Positions 1-6,682 of a stretch of DNA of 11,962 bases are shown here, piece after piece (the stretch's first letter is position 1; every line of letters begins with the position of its first letter). Origin of the DNA: UBA6136 sp046305255. GTDB taxonomy: Bacteria > Pseudomonadota > Gammaproteobacteria > Methylococcales > Methylococcaceae. The position numbers were made by a program, and so were the translations under genes. Where the stretch lies: contig JBKCCF010000144.1 in assembly GCA_046305255.1 (NCBI GenBank), positions 1-11,962 on the forward strand, read 5' to 3'. The notes beneath the pieces were generated by a model that worked only from the letters and a program-made list of their open reading frames with translations, had not been told where the DNA came from and ran no database searches.

Positions 1-209
1 GTACATTGACTGACCTCGGCTTTCAACTGTTGCCAATCGGGCAGACCCGAGGGGCAGACCGGTTCAACCCTATCGGTCACAGGCGTAAGCGACAGGCTGC
101 CGACCGCCTGCTGACTCGGCATGTCAGCCTTCACCGCGCCTTCGGGTTGCCAACGGGGCAACCAGACTTCAATGCCCATTTTTGCAAGGTACTCATCTGA
201 TCGACCCAT
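1..209 (-). CDS. Probable family 4/5 uracil-DNA glycosylase, 5' part only
   Basis: Only the first 69 codons are in the window; the gene continues past the left edge. The reading frame starts at an ATG (207-209) and is closed upstream by a stop. Its start reads M-G-R-S-D-E-Y-L-A-K-M-G-I-E-V-W-L-P-R. A low-complexity linker follows, then W-Q-Q-L-K-A-E-V-S-Q-C. From family knowledge, proteobacterial [4Fe-4S] uracil-DNA glycosylases often have an N-terminal 'YL..MGI.VW..R' segment, a variable Pro/Ala linker, and then 'W..L...V..C..C', where the first Cys binds the cluster. The visible part fits that, but the catalytic core is outside the window, so the name is inferred from the N terminus alone. 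There is no good ribosome binding site before the ATG. The gene lies 58 nt downstream of leuA on the same strand. Confidence 0.55.
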   Translation of the reverse strand, partial: MGRSDEYLAKMGIEVWLPRWQPEGAVKADMPSQQAVGSLSLTPVTDRVEPVCPSGLPDWQQLKAEVSQC

Positions 210-267
210 GGCAGGCTGCGTGCAACGATTTGGTTATATGAGTTTAAGTGGCTAGGGGTGGCGCCAT

Positions 268-1815
268 TCAGACATCGCCGGCCACCTGCGGATGCATCCG
301 CAGGACCGGCGTCAGCAATTTATTGAGGGCATTGACATAGGCTTTGGCTGAGGCGATGACGATATCGGTATCGGCACCCAGACCATTAACGATGCGACCG
401 GATTTTTCCAGGCGGACGGTGACTTCGCCCTGAGCATCCGTACCTGTGGTGATGTTGTTGACTGAGTAGAGCAGTAATTGAGCCTTGGAATCAACCACTG
501 CTTCAATGGCTTTGAGGCTGGCATCAACTACGCCTCCCCCTGATGCCACTCCGGTAAACTCCTGATTTTCAACCCGCAACGTAACGGTAGCGCTAGGCAC
601 TTCGCCGGTTTCCGAACAGACCTTGAGAGCTACCAGCCGTATCCGCTCATCCGCTGACGCGCCAGCGGCATCGGTAATCAACGCCTGCAAATCCTCATCA
701 AAAATCTCATGCTTCTTATCGGCCAGGGCCTTGAAGCGGGAGAAGGCATCATTGAGTTCGGCTTCAGATGGGAACTCTATCCCCAGTTCAGCCATGCGAG
801 TCTTGAAGGCATTTCGGCCGGAGTGCTTGCCCAGCACCATGCGGTTGGCGGTCCAACCAACGTCTTCAGCGCGCATGATTTCGTAGGTTTCCCTATGCTT
901 CAACACGCCATCCTGATGAATGCCGGATTCATGCGCGAAGGCATTGGCGCCGACGATGGCTTTATTGGGTTGAACCGGGAAGCCGGTGATATTGGATACC
1001 AGCCTGGAACAGGCGACGATTTCGCGGGTATCAATTTCAACATGGCAGGGAAACACGTCCTTTCGAGTGCTCACGGCCATCACTATCTCTTCAAGGGCAG
1101 CATTCCCGGCCCGTTCACCGAGCCCATTGATAGTGCACTCTACCTGGCGAGCGCCATTCAGTACGGCGGACAGTGAGTTTGCCACCGCAAGGCCAAGATC
1201 ATTATGGCAATGCACCGAGAAGATGGCTTTGTCTGAGTTGGGAATCCGTTCTCGCAGGCGACGTATGGTTGCCCCAAACTGGTCCGGCAGGCTGTAACCG
1301 ACGGTATCGGGGATATTTAGCGTAGTGGCGCCTGCCTCAATGACCGCCTCAAGTATCCGACAAAGAAAGTCTTCCTCAGAGCGACCCGCGTCCTCTGGTG
1401 AAAATTCAACATTGTTGGTGTAGTGTCGCGCCCGCTTGACCGCTCTTACGGCGTGTTCGATAACCTGATCCGGCTGCATCCGCAACTTGAGTTGCATGTG
1501 GATCGGAGAGGTGGCGATAAAGGTGTGAATCCGCGACTGCGCCGCGTCCTTGAGAGCCTCGCCAGCACGGTCGATATCCTTATCCAGCGCGCGGGCCAGA
1601 CCACAGACTATGCTGTCGCGCACGGTTCTGGCAACGGCCTGCACCCCCTCGAAATCGCCCTGACTGGCAGCGGGGAAGCCGGCTTCAATGATATCCACCT
1701 TCAGCCGCTCCAGCGCGCGGGCGATGCGTACTTTTTCATCGCGGGTCATGGATGCGCCGGGACTTTGTTCACCGTCGCGCAAGGTGGTATCAAAAATAAT
1801 GAGTTTGTCGTTCAT
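268..1815 (-). CDS. leuA: 2-isopropylmalate synthase
   Basis: LeuA condenses acetyl-CoA with 2-ketoisovalerate to give 2-isopropylmalate, the first committed step of leucine synthesis in the cytoplasm. The protein has 515 residues, close to E. coli LeuA (about 523), and is the short bacterial type. The N-terminal TIM-barrel signature F-D-T-T-L-R-D-G-E-Q-S-P-G spans residues 8-20. Metal ligands fall where the family has them: Asp14, His202 and His204 in H-C-H-N-D, and Asn238 in G-N-A-A-L-E-E. Arg13 is the catalytic arginine. H-E-S-G-I-H-Q-D-G lies at 295-303. The last ~125 residues form the leucine-binding regulatory domain, so leucine feedback inhibition is expected. The ATG at 1815 has only a weak Shine-Dalgarno. 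A leader of over 200 nt separates it from its likely promoter and holds an upstream reading frame and hairpins. Confidence 0.97.
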   Translation of the reverse strand: MNDKLIIFDTTLRDGEQSPGASMTRDEKVRIARALERLKVDIIEAGFPAASQGDFEGVQAVARTVRDSIVCGLARALDKDIDRAGEALKDAAQSRIHTFIATSPIHMQLKLRMQPDQVIEHAVRAVKRARHYTNNVEFSPEDAGRSEEDFLCRILEAVIEAGATTLNIPDTVGYSLPDQFGATIRRLRERIPNSDKAIFSVHCHNDLGLAVANSLSAVLNGARQVECTINGLGERAGNAALEEIVMAVSTRKDVFPCHVEIDTREIVACSRLVSNITGFPVQPNKAIVGANAFAHESGIHQDGVLKHRETYEIMRAEDVGWTANRMVLGKHSGRNAFKTRMAELGIEFPSEAELNDAFSRFKALADKKHEIFDEDLQALITDAAGASADERIRLVALKVCSETGEVPSATVTLRVENQEFTGVASGGGVVDASLKAIEAVVDSKAQLLLYSVNNITTGTDAQGEVTVRLEKSGRIVNGLGADTDIVIASAKAYVNALNKLLTPVLRMHPQVAGDV

Positions 1816-1895
1816 GAAATTACCGTATTCAGGGAACTGGCCTTGGGGCTGAAACTATGGGTGTTGGTGTCTGACCTATGAACAGTGCTGAATAG

Positions 1896-1938
1896 TGCCC
1901 TGGATACTGCCCTCAGGGCAGTATGGGCATATCGCCCA
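1896..1938 (-). promoter_or_regulatory. Bistable hairpin element in the leuA leader
   Basis: Two RNA structures compete here in the leuA transcript. Structure A is a 5-bp stem (UGGGC/GCCCA, 1934-1938 with 1924-1928) around a 5-nt loop. Structure B is a perfect 9-bp stem (AUACUGCCC/GGGCAGUAU, 1916-1924 with 1904-1912) closed by the loop UGA, which is the stop codon of the upstream reading frame. B can grow by five more pairs (UGCCC 1925-1929 with GGGCA 1896-1900) across a CCA bulge. The extension uses the same bases as the 3' arm of A, so A and extended B exclude each other. No U-tract follows, so this is not a classical intrinsic terminator. Confidence 0.5.
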
Positions 1939-2038
1939 GCCTGAGCGGCGGGAACACGAGGCCATTGCGAACCACCAGTCGGTCAGAGGGGTGCGGGCAA
2001 AGATCACGAACGGCAGCGCGAGTGGTATGGGTGTTCAT
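1913..2038 (-). CDS. Candidate leader peptide (uORF) of leuA, 41 aa
   Basis: An ATG reading frame of 41 codons plus TGA occupies the gap between pssA and leuA. It begins M-N-T-H-T-T-R-A-A-V. Its second half is rich in branched-chain codons: R-L-V-V-R-N-G-L-V-F-P-P-L-R-L-G, ending M-P-I-L-P. Six Leu, four Val and one Ile occur in 41 residues. The TGA stop forms the loop of a perfect 9-bp hairpin. No Shine-Dalgarno precedes the ATG. Instead a TATAGT -10 box ends 6 nt before it, so the transcript could begin at or very near the AUG. Leader peptides of this kind are known to control amino-acid operons through ribosome position. Whether this one is translated is inference; a non-coding leader is the alternative. 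Confidence 0.4.
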   Translation of the reverse strand: MNTHTTRAAVRDLCPHPSDRLVVRNGLVFPPLRLGDMPILP

Positions 2039-2044
2039 GGCCGA

Positions 2045-2074
2045 ACTATAGCGCCCCCAGCCACCCCGCAACAA
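2045..2074 (-). promoter_or_regulatory. Candidate leuA promoter
   Basis: On the minus strand a -10 hexamer TATAGT (2045-2050, five of six consensus bases) is preceded by an 18-nt spacer and a weak -35, TTGTTG (2069-2074). It lies wholly in the short gap between the pssA stop (2078-2080) and the upstream reading frame. Transcription would start around 2037-2039, on or beside the AUG of that frame. The spacer is very G-rich. The match is by eye and the -35 is poor. Confidence 0.4.
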
Positions 2075-2077
2075 GAC

Positions 2078-2821
2078 TCAGACCCGTCTTTCAGCCCGCA
2101 TTTTCCGCAGCCTGCCCAGGGTCAACACGGGACCGGACACAGCGTAGGTCGCAAAGAGGACAAACAGCACCAGGGGCGGGTTAGTGAACATGAAGGCGAA
2201 TACCAGCATGATCAGTATCGCCCAGAGGAATGAGACCCGACCATGAAGGTCTATATCCTTGAAACTGTAGTACCTGAAATTGCTGACCATCAACAGGCCA
2301 GTAGCAATGGTCAAGCCCATTGCCACGTAGATGATGCTGGTTCCCAACAGGTCATATTTGGTACAGACCCAAATAAAACCAGCCAATATGGCGGCGGCGG
2401 CAGGGCTGGGCAGCCCCTGGAAATAGCGCTTGTCGGCGGTTGCAATCTGGGTATTGAACCGGGCCAGTCGCAAGGCCGCACCTGCGGCATGCACGAATAC
2501 CGCCACCCATCCCAGTTTGCCCAAGGTTGAGAGTGTCCAGGTATACATCACCAGAGCGGGTGCAGCTCCGAATGAAATCATGTCGGCCATACTGTCGTAT
2601 TCAGCACCAAAAGCGCTTTGGGTGTTGGTGAGCCGCGCCACCCGGCCGTCAAGGCCATCCAGCACCATCGCGATAAATATAGCGATAGCAGCCACCTCAA
2701 ACTGTTGGTTCATGGCGGAGGTGATGGCGTAAAAACCGGAAAAAAGGGCTGCTGTGGTGAAGAGATTGGGCAGAAGATAAATGCCCCGACGACGCTTAGC
2801 CTTAGGCGTATTCTGTTCCAT
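2078..2821 (-). CDS. pssA: CDP-diacylglycerol--serine O-phosphatidyltransferase (CDP-alcohol type)
   Basis: This inner-membrane enzyme makes phosphatidylserine from CDP-diacylglycerol and serine, the precursor of phosphatidylethanolamine. The 247-residue protein carries the complete CDP-alcohol phosphotransferase motif D-G-x2-A-R-x8-G-x3-D-x3-D as Asp58, Gly59, Ala62, Arg63, Gly72, Asp76 and Asp80. Several hydrophobic helices surround it, with pairs near residues 17-35, 42-56, 160-185 and 195-235. It is the integral-membrane form, unlike the phospholipase-D-like Pss of E. coli. I chose the ATG at 2821; a TTG two codons upstream is less likely. The Shine-Dalgarno is weak. It sits between ilvC and leuA on the same strand, but the hairpin at 2944-2968 separates it from ilvC. 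I saw no convincing promoter in 2822-2943. Confidence 0.92.
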   Translation of the reverse strand: MEQNTPKAKRRRGIYLLPNLFTTAALFSGFYAITSAMNQQFEVAAIAIFIAMVLDGLDGRVARLTNTQSAFGAEYDSMADMISFGAAPALVMYTWTLSTLGKLGWVAVFVHAAGAALRLARFNTQIATADKRYFQGLPSPAAAAILAGFIWVCTKYDLLGTSIIYVAMGLTIATGLLMVSNFRYYSFKDIDLHGRVSFLWAILIMLVFAFMFTNPPLVLFVLFATYAVSGPVLTLGRLRKMRAERRV

Positions 2822-2943
2822 GATCAATCCGGAAAGCGGGTGGAAAGGGTCAAACTTAACACACCTGAGTCGAACCTTGACGACTTAGCTCGGGCTCAGA
2901 TCGGCTCGATCGACAAAAATGCTGTGCCGCCGATGCAAACAAT

Positions 2944-2968
2944 AAGGGGTGGGCAATGCCCACCCCTT
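2944..2968 (-). terminator. Intrinsic terminator after ilvC
   Basis: This is a perfect 11-bp inverted repeat: AAGGGGTGGGC, a 3-nt loop, then GCCCACCCCTT. It begins 26 nt past the ilvC stop. Read leftward, the stem is followed by ATTGTTTGC, a broken U-tract. Read rightward, it is followed by TTTT, partly inside the stem end. The position after ilvC and before pssA makes it the end of the ilvBHC transcript. Some read-through to pssA is possible. Confidence 0.8.
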
Positions 2969-2993
2969 TTGGCGTCCGCGGGTTGAATCAGGC

Positions 2994-4010
2994 TCAGTTC
3001 TTGTTCTTGTCGACAATCTTGTTGGCCTTGATCCAAGGCATCATGTCACGCAGTTTGGCTCCGACCTGCTCAATCTGATGCTCACGACCGAGCCGACGCT
3101 TGGCCTTGAGGGTTGCCGCACCCGCCTGATTTTCCAGAATAAAGTCGCGTGCGAATTCGCCATTCTGAATTTCAGTCAAGATCTTCTTCATCTCCCTTTT
3201 GGTTTCGGCGGTAACAACGCGGGGACCGCGGGTGAGGTCACCGTATTCGGCAGTATTGGAGATGGAGTAACGCATGTTGGCAATGCCACCCTCATACATC
3301 AGATCGACAATCAACTTGAGTTCATGTAAGCACTCGAAGTAGGCCATCTCGGGGGCATAACCGGCTTCTACCAAGGTTTCAAATCCGGCTTGCACCAGCG
3401 CAGTAGCACCACCACAAAGCACCGCCTGCTCACCAAACAAATCTGTTTCGGTTTCTTCCCGGAAATTTGTTTCGATAATGCCCGCGCGGCCACCGCCATT
3501 GGCAGAGGCATAAGACAGTGCGAGCTCTTTCGCGAGACCAGAGGCATCTTGATAAACTGCGATTAGGCTGGGAACGCCACCACCCTGAGTGTACGTTGAG
3601 CGGACCATATGGCCTGGACCCTTGGGAGCAATCATGATGACGTCGAGATCGGCACGCGGTTGAATCTGCTCGAAGTGGATATTGAAGCCATGGGCAAACG
3701 CCAGTGCGGCCCCCTGCTTGATATTAGGCTCAATCTGCTCTGCATAGAGTTTGGCCTGATGTTCATCGGGGGCCAGAATCATGACAACGTCGGCGGACTT
3801 GACTGCCTCTGCGATCGGTGCGACTTCAAGTCCGGCGTTGGTCGCCTTGATGGCTGATTCTGAACCAGGACGCAGGGCAACCACCACGGAGACGCCGGAG
3901 TCTTTCAGGTTGTTGGCGTGCGCATGACCCTGGGAGCCATAACCCACAATCGCCACCTTCTTGCTGCGAATAATGGAAAGGTCGGCATCTTTGTCGTAGT
4001 AGACCTGCAT
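2994..4010 (-). CDS. ilvC: Ketol-acid reductoisomerase (NADP+), class I
   Basis: IlvC isomerises and reduces 2-acetolactate or 2-aceto-2-hydroxybutyrate to the dihydroxy acids of valine/leucine and isoleucine synthesis, using Mg2+ and NADPH. At 338 residues it is the short class I enzyme; E. coli has the duplicated long form. The Rossmann motif G-Y-G-S-Q-G lies at 23-28, with Arg47, Ser50 and Ser52 as in NADPH-preferring enzymes. Catalytic His107 sits in A-F-A-H-G-F-N. Metal ligands Asp190, Glu194, Glu226 and Glu230 are all present, as is substrate-contact Ser251. The start ATG has a clear GAGGA Shine-Dalgarno 6 nt upstream. It lies 45 nt after ilvH and ends the ilvBHC unit. Confidence 0.98.
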   Translation of the reverse strand: MQVYYDKDADLSIIRSKKVAIVGYGSQGHAHANNLKDSGVSVVVALRPGSESAIKATNAGLEVAPIAEAVKSADVVMILAPDEHQAKLYAEQIEPNIKQGAALAFAHGFNIHFEQIQPRADLDVIMIAPKGPGHMVRSTYTQGGGVPSLIAVYQDASGLAKELALSYASANGGGRAGIIETNFREETETDLFGEQAVLCGGATALVQAGFETLVEAGYAPEMAYFECLHELKLIVDLMYEGGIANMRYSISNTAEYGDLTRGPRVVTAETKREMKKILTEIQNGEFARDFILENQAGAATLKAKRRLGREHQIEQVGAKLRDMMPWIKANKIVDKNKN

Positions 4011-4055
4011 GGAATGTCCTCGAGTTGGTTATTTTGTATTTAGATGAATGAACTG

Positions 4056-4550
4056 TCAGAGGTGCAAACCGCGCTCACCGCGCAGTATGCCTGTCGTGCC
4101 GGAACGCACAACTTCAATAATGTGGTCTTCGCCGATGGACTGGAGATAGGCATCAAGCTTTGTTTTTTCCCCAGTAATTTCTATCACGTAACTGTCTGCA
4201 GTCACATCCAGAATGCTGCCACGGAAAATCTCGGTCAGCCGCTTGGCTTCCTCACGCATAGTGCCTCGGGCACGCACCTTGACCATCATGAGTTCGCGTT
4301 CTATGTGGGAGGATTGGGAAATATCAATGAGCTTGACAACATCAACGAGTTTATTCAGTTGCTTGGTGATTTGTTCAACGATTTCATCGCTGCCAGATGT
4401 GACCAAGGTCATGCGCGACATGGACGCATCCTGGGTCGGGGCTACCGTCAGGGTTTCTATGTTATAGCCTCGCGCCGAAAACAGACCGGCGACACGTGAG
4501 AGCGCGCCGGCCTCGTTCTCGATCAGGATGGAGATGATATGCCGCATCAT
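4056..4550 (-). CDS. ilvH: Acetolactate synthase small (regulatory) subunit
   Basis: This is the regulatory subunit of acetohydroxyacid synthase. It activates the large subunit and confers valine feedback inhibition. The 164-residue protein has an N-terminal ACT domain (about residues 4-78; it begins R-H-I-I-S-I-L-I-E-N-E-A-G-A-L-S-R-V) and the C-terminal ALS small-subunit domain (about 85-160). It aligns along its length with E. coli IlvH. The ATG at 4550 overlaps the ilvB stop as ATGA, which implies translational coupling. GGAG lies 5 nt before it. The next codon is also ATG and would give the more usual M-R-H start. Confidence 0.96.
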   Translation of the reverse strand: MMRHIISILIENEAGALSRVAGLFSARGYNIETLTVAPTQDASMSRMTLVTSGSDEIVEQITKQLNKLVDVVKLIDISQSSHIERELMMVKVRARGTMREEAKRLTEIFRGSILDVTADSYVIEITGEKTKLDAYLQSIGEDHIIEVVRSGTTGILRGERGLHL

Positions 4551-6277
4551 GAAAGCTCCCTGTCGACAGACACGCCAGGCGCCAGTCTCATATCGTTATG
4601 TGCCTTGCCCGCCTCAATCATCGGATAGACGTTTTCCGAAGGATCCGTCAGAAAGTCCATAAATACGGTGCGGTCCTTGAGTTTAAGTGCTTCGTCCAGC
4701 GCAGGCCGAACATCGGCGGGTTTCTCAATACGCATGCCGACATGACCATAAGCCTCCGCCAGTTTGACAAAGTCCGGGATGGTCTCAAGGTAGGAATTGG
4801 AATAGCGGCTCTCATAGGAAAACTCCTGCCACTGCCTCACCATACCCATATAGCCGTTATTAAGGTTTACGACCTTGATGCCGGTGCGGTATTGCAATGC
4901 GGTAGCCAATTCCTGAATACACATCTGGATACTGGCCTCACCCGTAATACACGCTACGTCTGCCTCGGGATGGGCGAGCTTTACACCTATGGCCGCCGGC
5001 AAGCCGAAACCCATGGTGCCAAGTCCACCAGAGTTGATCCAACGACGTGGCTGATCGAACTTATAGAACTGGGCAGCCCACATTTGATGCTGGCCGACAT
5101 CGGACGTAACAAAAGCTTCGCCACGCGTGGCCTCATAAAGCTGTTCAACCACGTACTGAGGTTTTATCCGAACGCTGTTCCGATCGAAACTCAGGCAGTC
5201 GATGGCGCGCCACTTGTCAATCTGAGCCCACCACGCTGCTAGCGCTTGCGGGTCAGGTCTTGCGTCAGATTCTTCCAGCATCGCAATCAATTCATTCACA
5301 ACCGGCCCGACCTCACCGACGATAGGCACATCCACCCGAACGGTCTTGGAGATGGATGCGGGATCGACGTCAATATGTATGATCTTGGCGTGCGGACAGA
5401 AATGGGCAAGCTTTCCGGTTACGCGGTCGTCAAAACGGGCACCGATTGCAACCAGAACATCGCAGTCATGCATGGCCATGTTGGCTTCATAGGTACCATG
5501 CATGCCAAGCATGCCGACAAACTGCCGGTCAGTTGCCGGGTAGCCACCAAGACCCATCAAGGTGTTGGTAATGGGGAATTTTAACAGTCGGGCCAACCGC
5601 GTTAGCGATTCGGCTGCATCACCCAGTACCACCCCACCACCGGTATAGAGCATGGGTTGCCTGGCTTGTAGCAACAGGTCTACCGCTTTCCTGATTTGCC
5701 AGCGATGGCCTTTGACCAGGGGATTGTAAGACCGTATGGAGACAGATTCCGGGTAGTGATATTCGATCTTGATATTGGGGTCGGTTATATCCTTGGGGAT
5801 ATCAACCACAACCGGCCCAGGACGGCCGCTGGTAGCGATATAGAAGGCCTTCTTGATCGTTTCGGCCAGCTTTGACAGGTCCTTGACCAGAAAATTGTGC
5901 TTCACGCATGGCCGGGTGATGCCGATCGTGTCGCACTCCTGAAAGGCATCACTGCCGATCACCGGCGTTGGAACCTGACCAGTCAGAACCACCAGGGGTA
6001 TTGAGTCCATATAGGCAGTGGCAATGCCGGTGACGGCATTGGTAGCACCAGGACCTGAAGTGACCAGCACGACACCGGGTTTACCCGTAGACCGCGCATA
6101 GCCATCGGCTGCATGGGTTGCCCCCTGCTCATGTCGGACAAGAATGTGCTTGACGTCTTCCTGCCTGAAGATAGCGTCATAAATGTGCAGCACGGACCCA
6201 CCCGGATACCCGAAGATGTACTCAACACCCTCGTCCTTTAGACACTGGACAACAATTTCAGCGCCACTGAGCTCCAC
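4547..6277 (-). CDS. ilvB: Acetolactate synthase large (catalytic) subunit, IlvB/IlvI type
   Basis: This ThDP, Mg2+ and FAD enzyme makes 2-acetolactate from pyruvate, or acetohydroxybutyrate with 2-ketobutyrate. It is the first shared step of valine, leucine and isoleucine synthesis. I start it at the GTG at 6277 (M-E-L-S-G-A-E, like E. coli IlvI), because GGTGAG lies 4 nt upstream. A GTG three codons earlier has no room for a ribosome site. From this start (576 aa), the catalytic Glu is residue 50 (R-H-E-Q-G-A) and the FAD/ThDP domains follow in normal order. The C-terminal ThDP motif reads G-E-A-S-I-Q-M at 446-452, with L-N-N at 472-474. The family consensus there is G-D-x-S, so the Mg-binding Asp is replaced by Glu447. 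The gene overlaps ilvH by 4 nt. Confidence 0.95.
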   Translation of the reverse strand: MELSGAEIVVQCLKDEGVEYIFGYPGGSVLHIYDAIFRQEDVKHILVRHEQGATHAADGYARSTGKPGVVLVTSGPGATNAVTGIATAYMDSIPLVVLTGQVPTPVIGSDAFQECDTIGITRPCVKHNFLVKDLSKLAETIKKAFYIATSGRPGPVVVDIPKDITDPNIKIEYHYPESVSIRSYNPLVKGHRWQIRKAVDLLLQARQPMLYTGGGVVLGDAAESLTRLARLLKFPITNTLMGLGGYPATDRQFVGMLGMHGTYEANMAMHDCDVLVAIGARFDDRVTGKLAHFCPHAKIIHIDVDPASISKTVRVDVPIVGEVGPVVNELIAMLEESDARPDPQALAAWWAQIDKWRAIDCLSFDRNSVRIKPQYVVEQLYEATRGEAFVTSDVGQHQMWAAQFYKFDQPRRWINSGGLGTMGFGLPAAIGVKLAHPEADVACITGEASIQMCIQELATALQYRTGIKVVNLNNGYMGMVRQWQEFSYESRYSNSYLETIPDFVKLAEAYGHVGMRIEKPADVRPALDEALKLKDRTVFMDFLTDPSENVYPMIEAGKAHNDMRLAPGVSVDRELS

Positions 6278-6287
6278 GTTTCTCACC

Positions 6288-6371
6288 CTAGTAGAAAAGG
6301 CTCAGGGCGCCGCAACGCCCCGAATCTGATAAGAAAAAATAGCAGAGTAAGTTACTAGGACTCAGCACCAT
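6288..6371 (-). CDS. Possible ilvB leader peptide, 27 aa
   Basis: An ATG frame M-V-L-S-P-S-N-L-L-C-Y-F-F-L-S runs 27 codons and ends at TAG just before the ilvB Shine-Dalgarno. It passes through the terminator-like hairpin at 6301-6324, so a translating ribosome would disrupt that hairpin. The frame stays open upstream to a GTG near 6434. That extension is strikingly rich in Leu and Val, for example C-L-L-V-Q-T-L-T-L-T-M-V-L. No good Shine-Dalgarno is visible, Ile codons are absent, and the candidate promoter at 6349-6377 would exclude its start. It may be chance. Confidence 0.2.
   Translation of the reverse strand: MVLSPSNLLCYFFLSDSGRCGALSLFY
6295..6324 (-). terminator. Attenuator-like hairpin upstream of ilvB
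   Basis: Read leftward, a 9-bp stem TTCGGGGCG/CGCCCTGAG (two G·U pairs) with loop TTGCGG is followed after CC by TTTT. It ends about 18 nt before the ilvB start codon, which leaves no space for a promoter between. A transcript for ilvB must therefore pass through it, which argues for an attenuator rather than a simple end of the upstream gene. Confidence 0.55.
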
Positions 6372-6377
6372 CGTCAA
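6349..6377 (-). promoter_or_regulatory. Candidate ilvB promoter
   Basis: The minus strand reads TTGACG (6372-6377, five of six -35 bases), a 17-nt spacer, then TAACTT (6349-6354, three of six -10 bases). The expected start is around 6340, giving a leader of about 65 nt that contains the hairpin. A small palindrome AGTAA-C-TTACT covers the -10. The -10 is weak, so this is tentative. Confidence 0.35.
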
Positions 6378-6451
6378 GGTAAGCGTCTGCACCAACAGGC
6401 AGCGAGTTACCGCCAACCCAAGACGAGGCGGCACAGGGCAAACCGGATCCG

Positions 6452-6667
6452 CTATTTCTGCTGACGCCAGCGGTAATGCAGTGTGCCGTCAGCACAACGC
6501 CAACCCCCGCGGTTGCTGCCATCAGCAGATGAGACCGGTGAGCACTGATGCTCCCTGACGAATTGATCCCACGCCTCGCCACCCTCCGGCGCTGAAACTA
6601 TCAGGTAGGACACATAGGCCATGGCGATCACCAAAGCTGAAAAAGCCAATATGGACAATCGACTCAT
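6452..6667 (-). CDS. Small single-pass membrane protein, hypothetical
   Basis: I do not recognise a named family. The 71-residue product has one hydrophobic helix (about residues 4-25) and then a polar tail that is probably periplasmic. The tail holds two cysteines, Cys42 (E-H-Q-C-S-P) and Cys58 (W-R-C-A-D-G). The pattern 'H-x-C ... W-x-C-x-D-G' resembles small secreted or membrane proteins of many bacteria that have no known function, and the cysteines may form a disulfide. The start is the ATG at 6667; a GTG at 6688 also reads in frame but lies inside a hairpin stem. The gene lies 174 nt upstream of ilvB on the same strand and 57 nt downstream of the DUF5765-like gene. Confidence 0.6.
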   Translation of the reverse strand: MSRLSILAFSALVIAMAYVSYLIVSAPEGGEAWDQFVREHQCSPVSSADGSNRGGWRCADGTLHYRWRQQK

Positions 6668-6682
6668 TGCGACGTCAACCTG

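Noticed and set aside
257..287. GGTGGC/GCCACC inverted repeat over the leuA stop as a terminator
   Set aside because: The stem is only 6 bp with a long loop, lies partly within leuA and has no U-tract.
709..1176. 155-codon open frame on the plus strand inside leuA
   Set aside because: It is fully antisense to leuA, whose residues match the family throughout; the frame has no recognisable protein features.
1895..2233. Plus-strand open frame across the pssA-leuA gap
   Set aside because: It overlaps the pssA 3' end antisense, has a low-complexity polar product and no ribosome site.
6355..6582. Minus-strand 75-codon frame overlapping the small membrane protein
   Set aside because: It is shifted relative to the better frame with a clear hydrophobic helix and terminal stop; its own sequence looks random.
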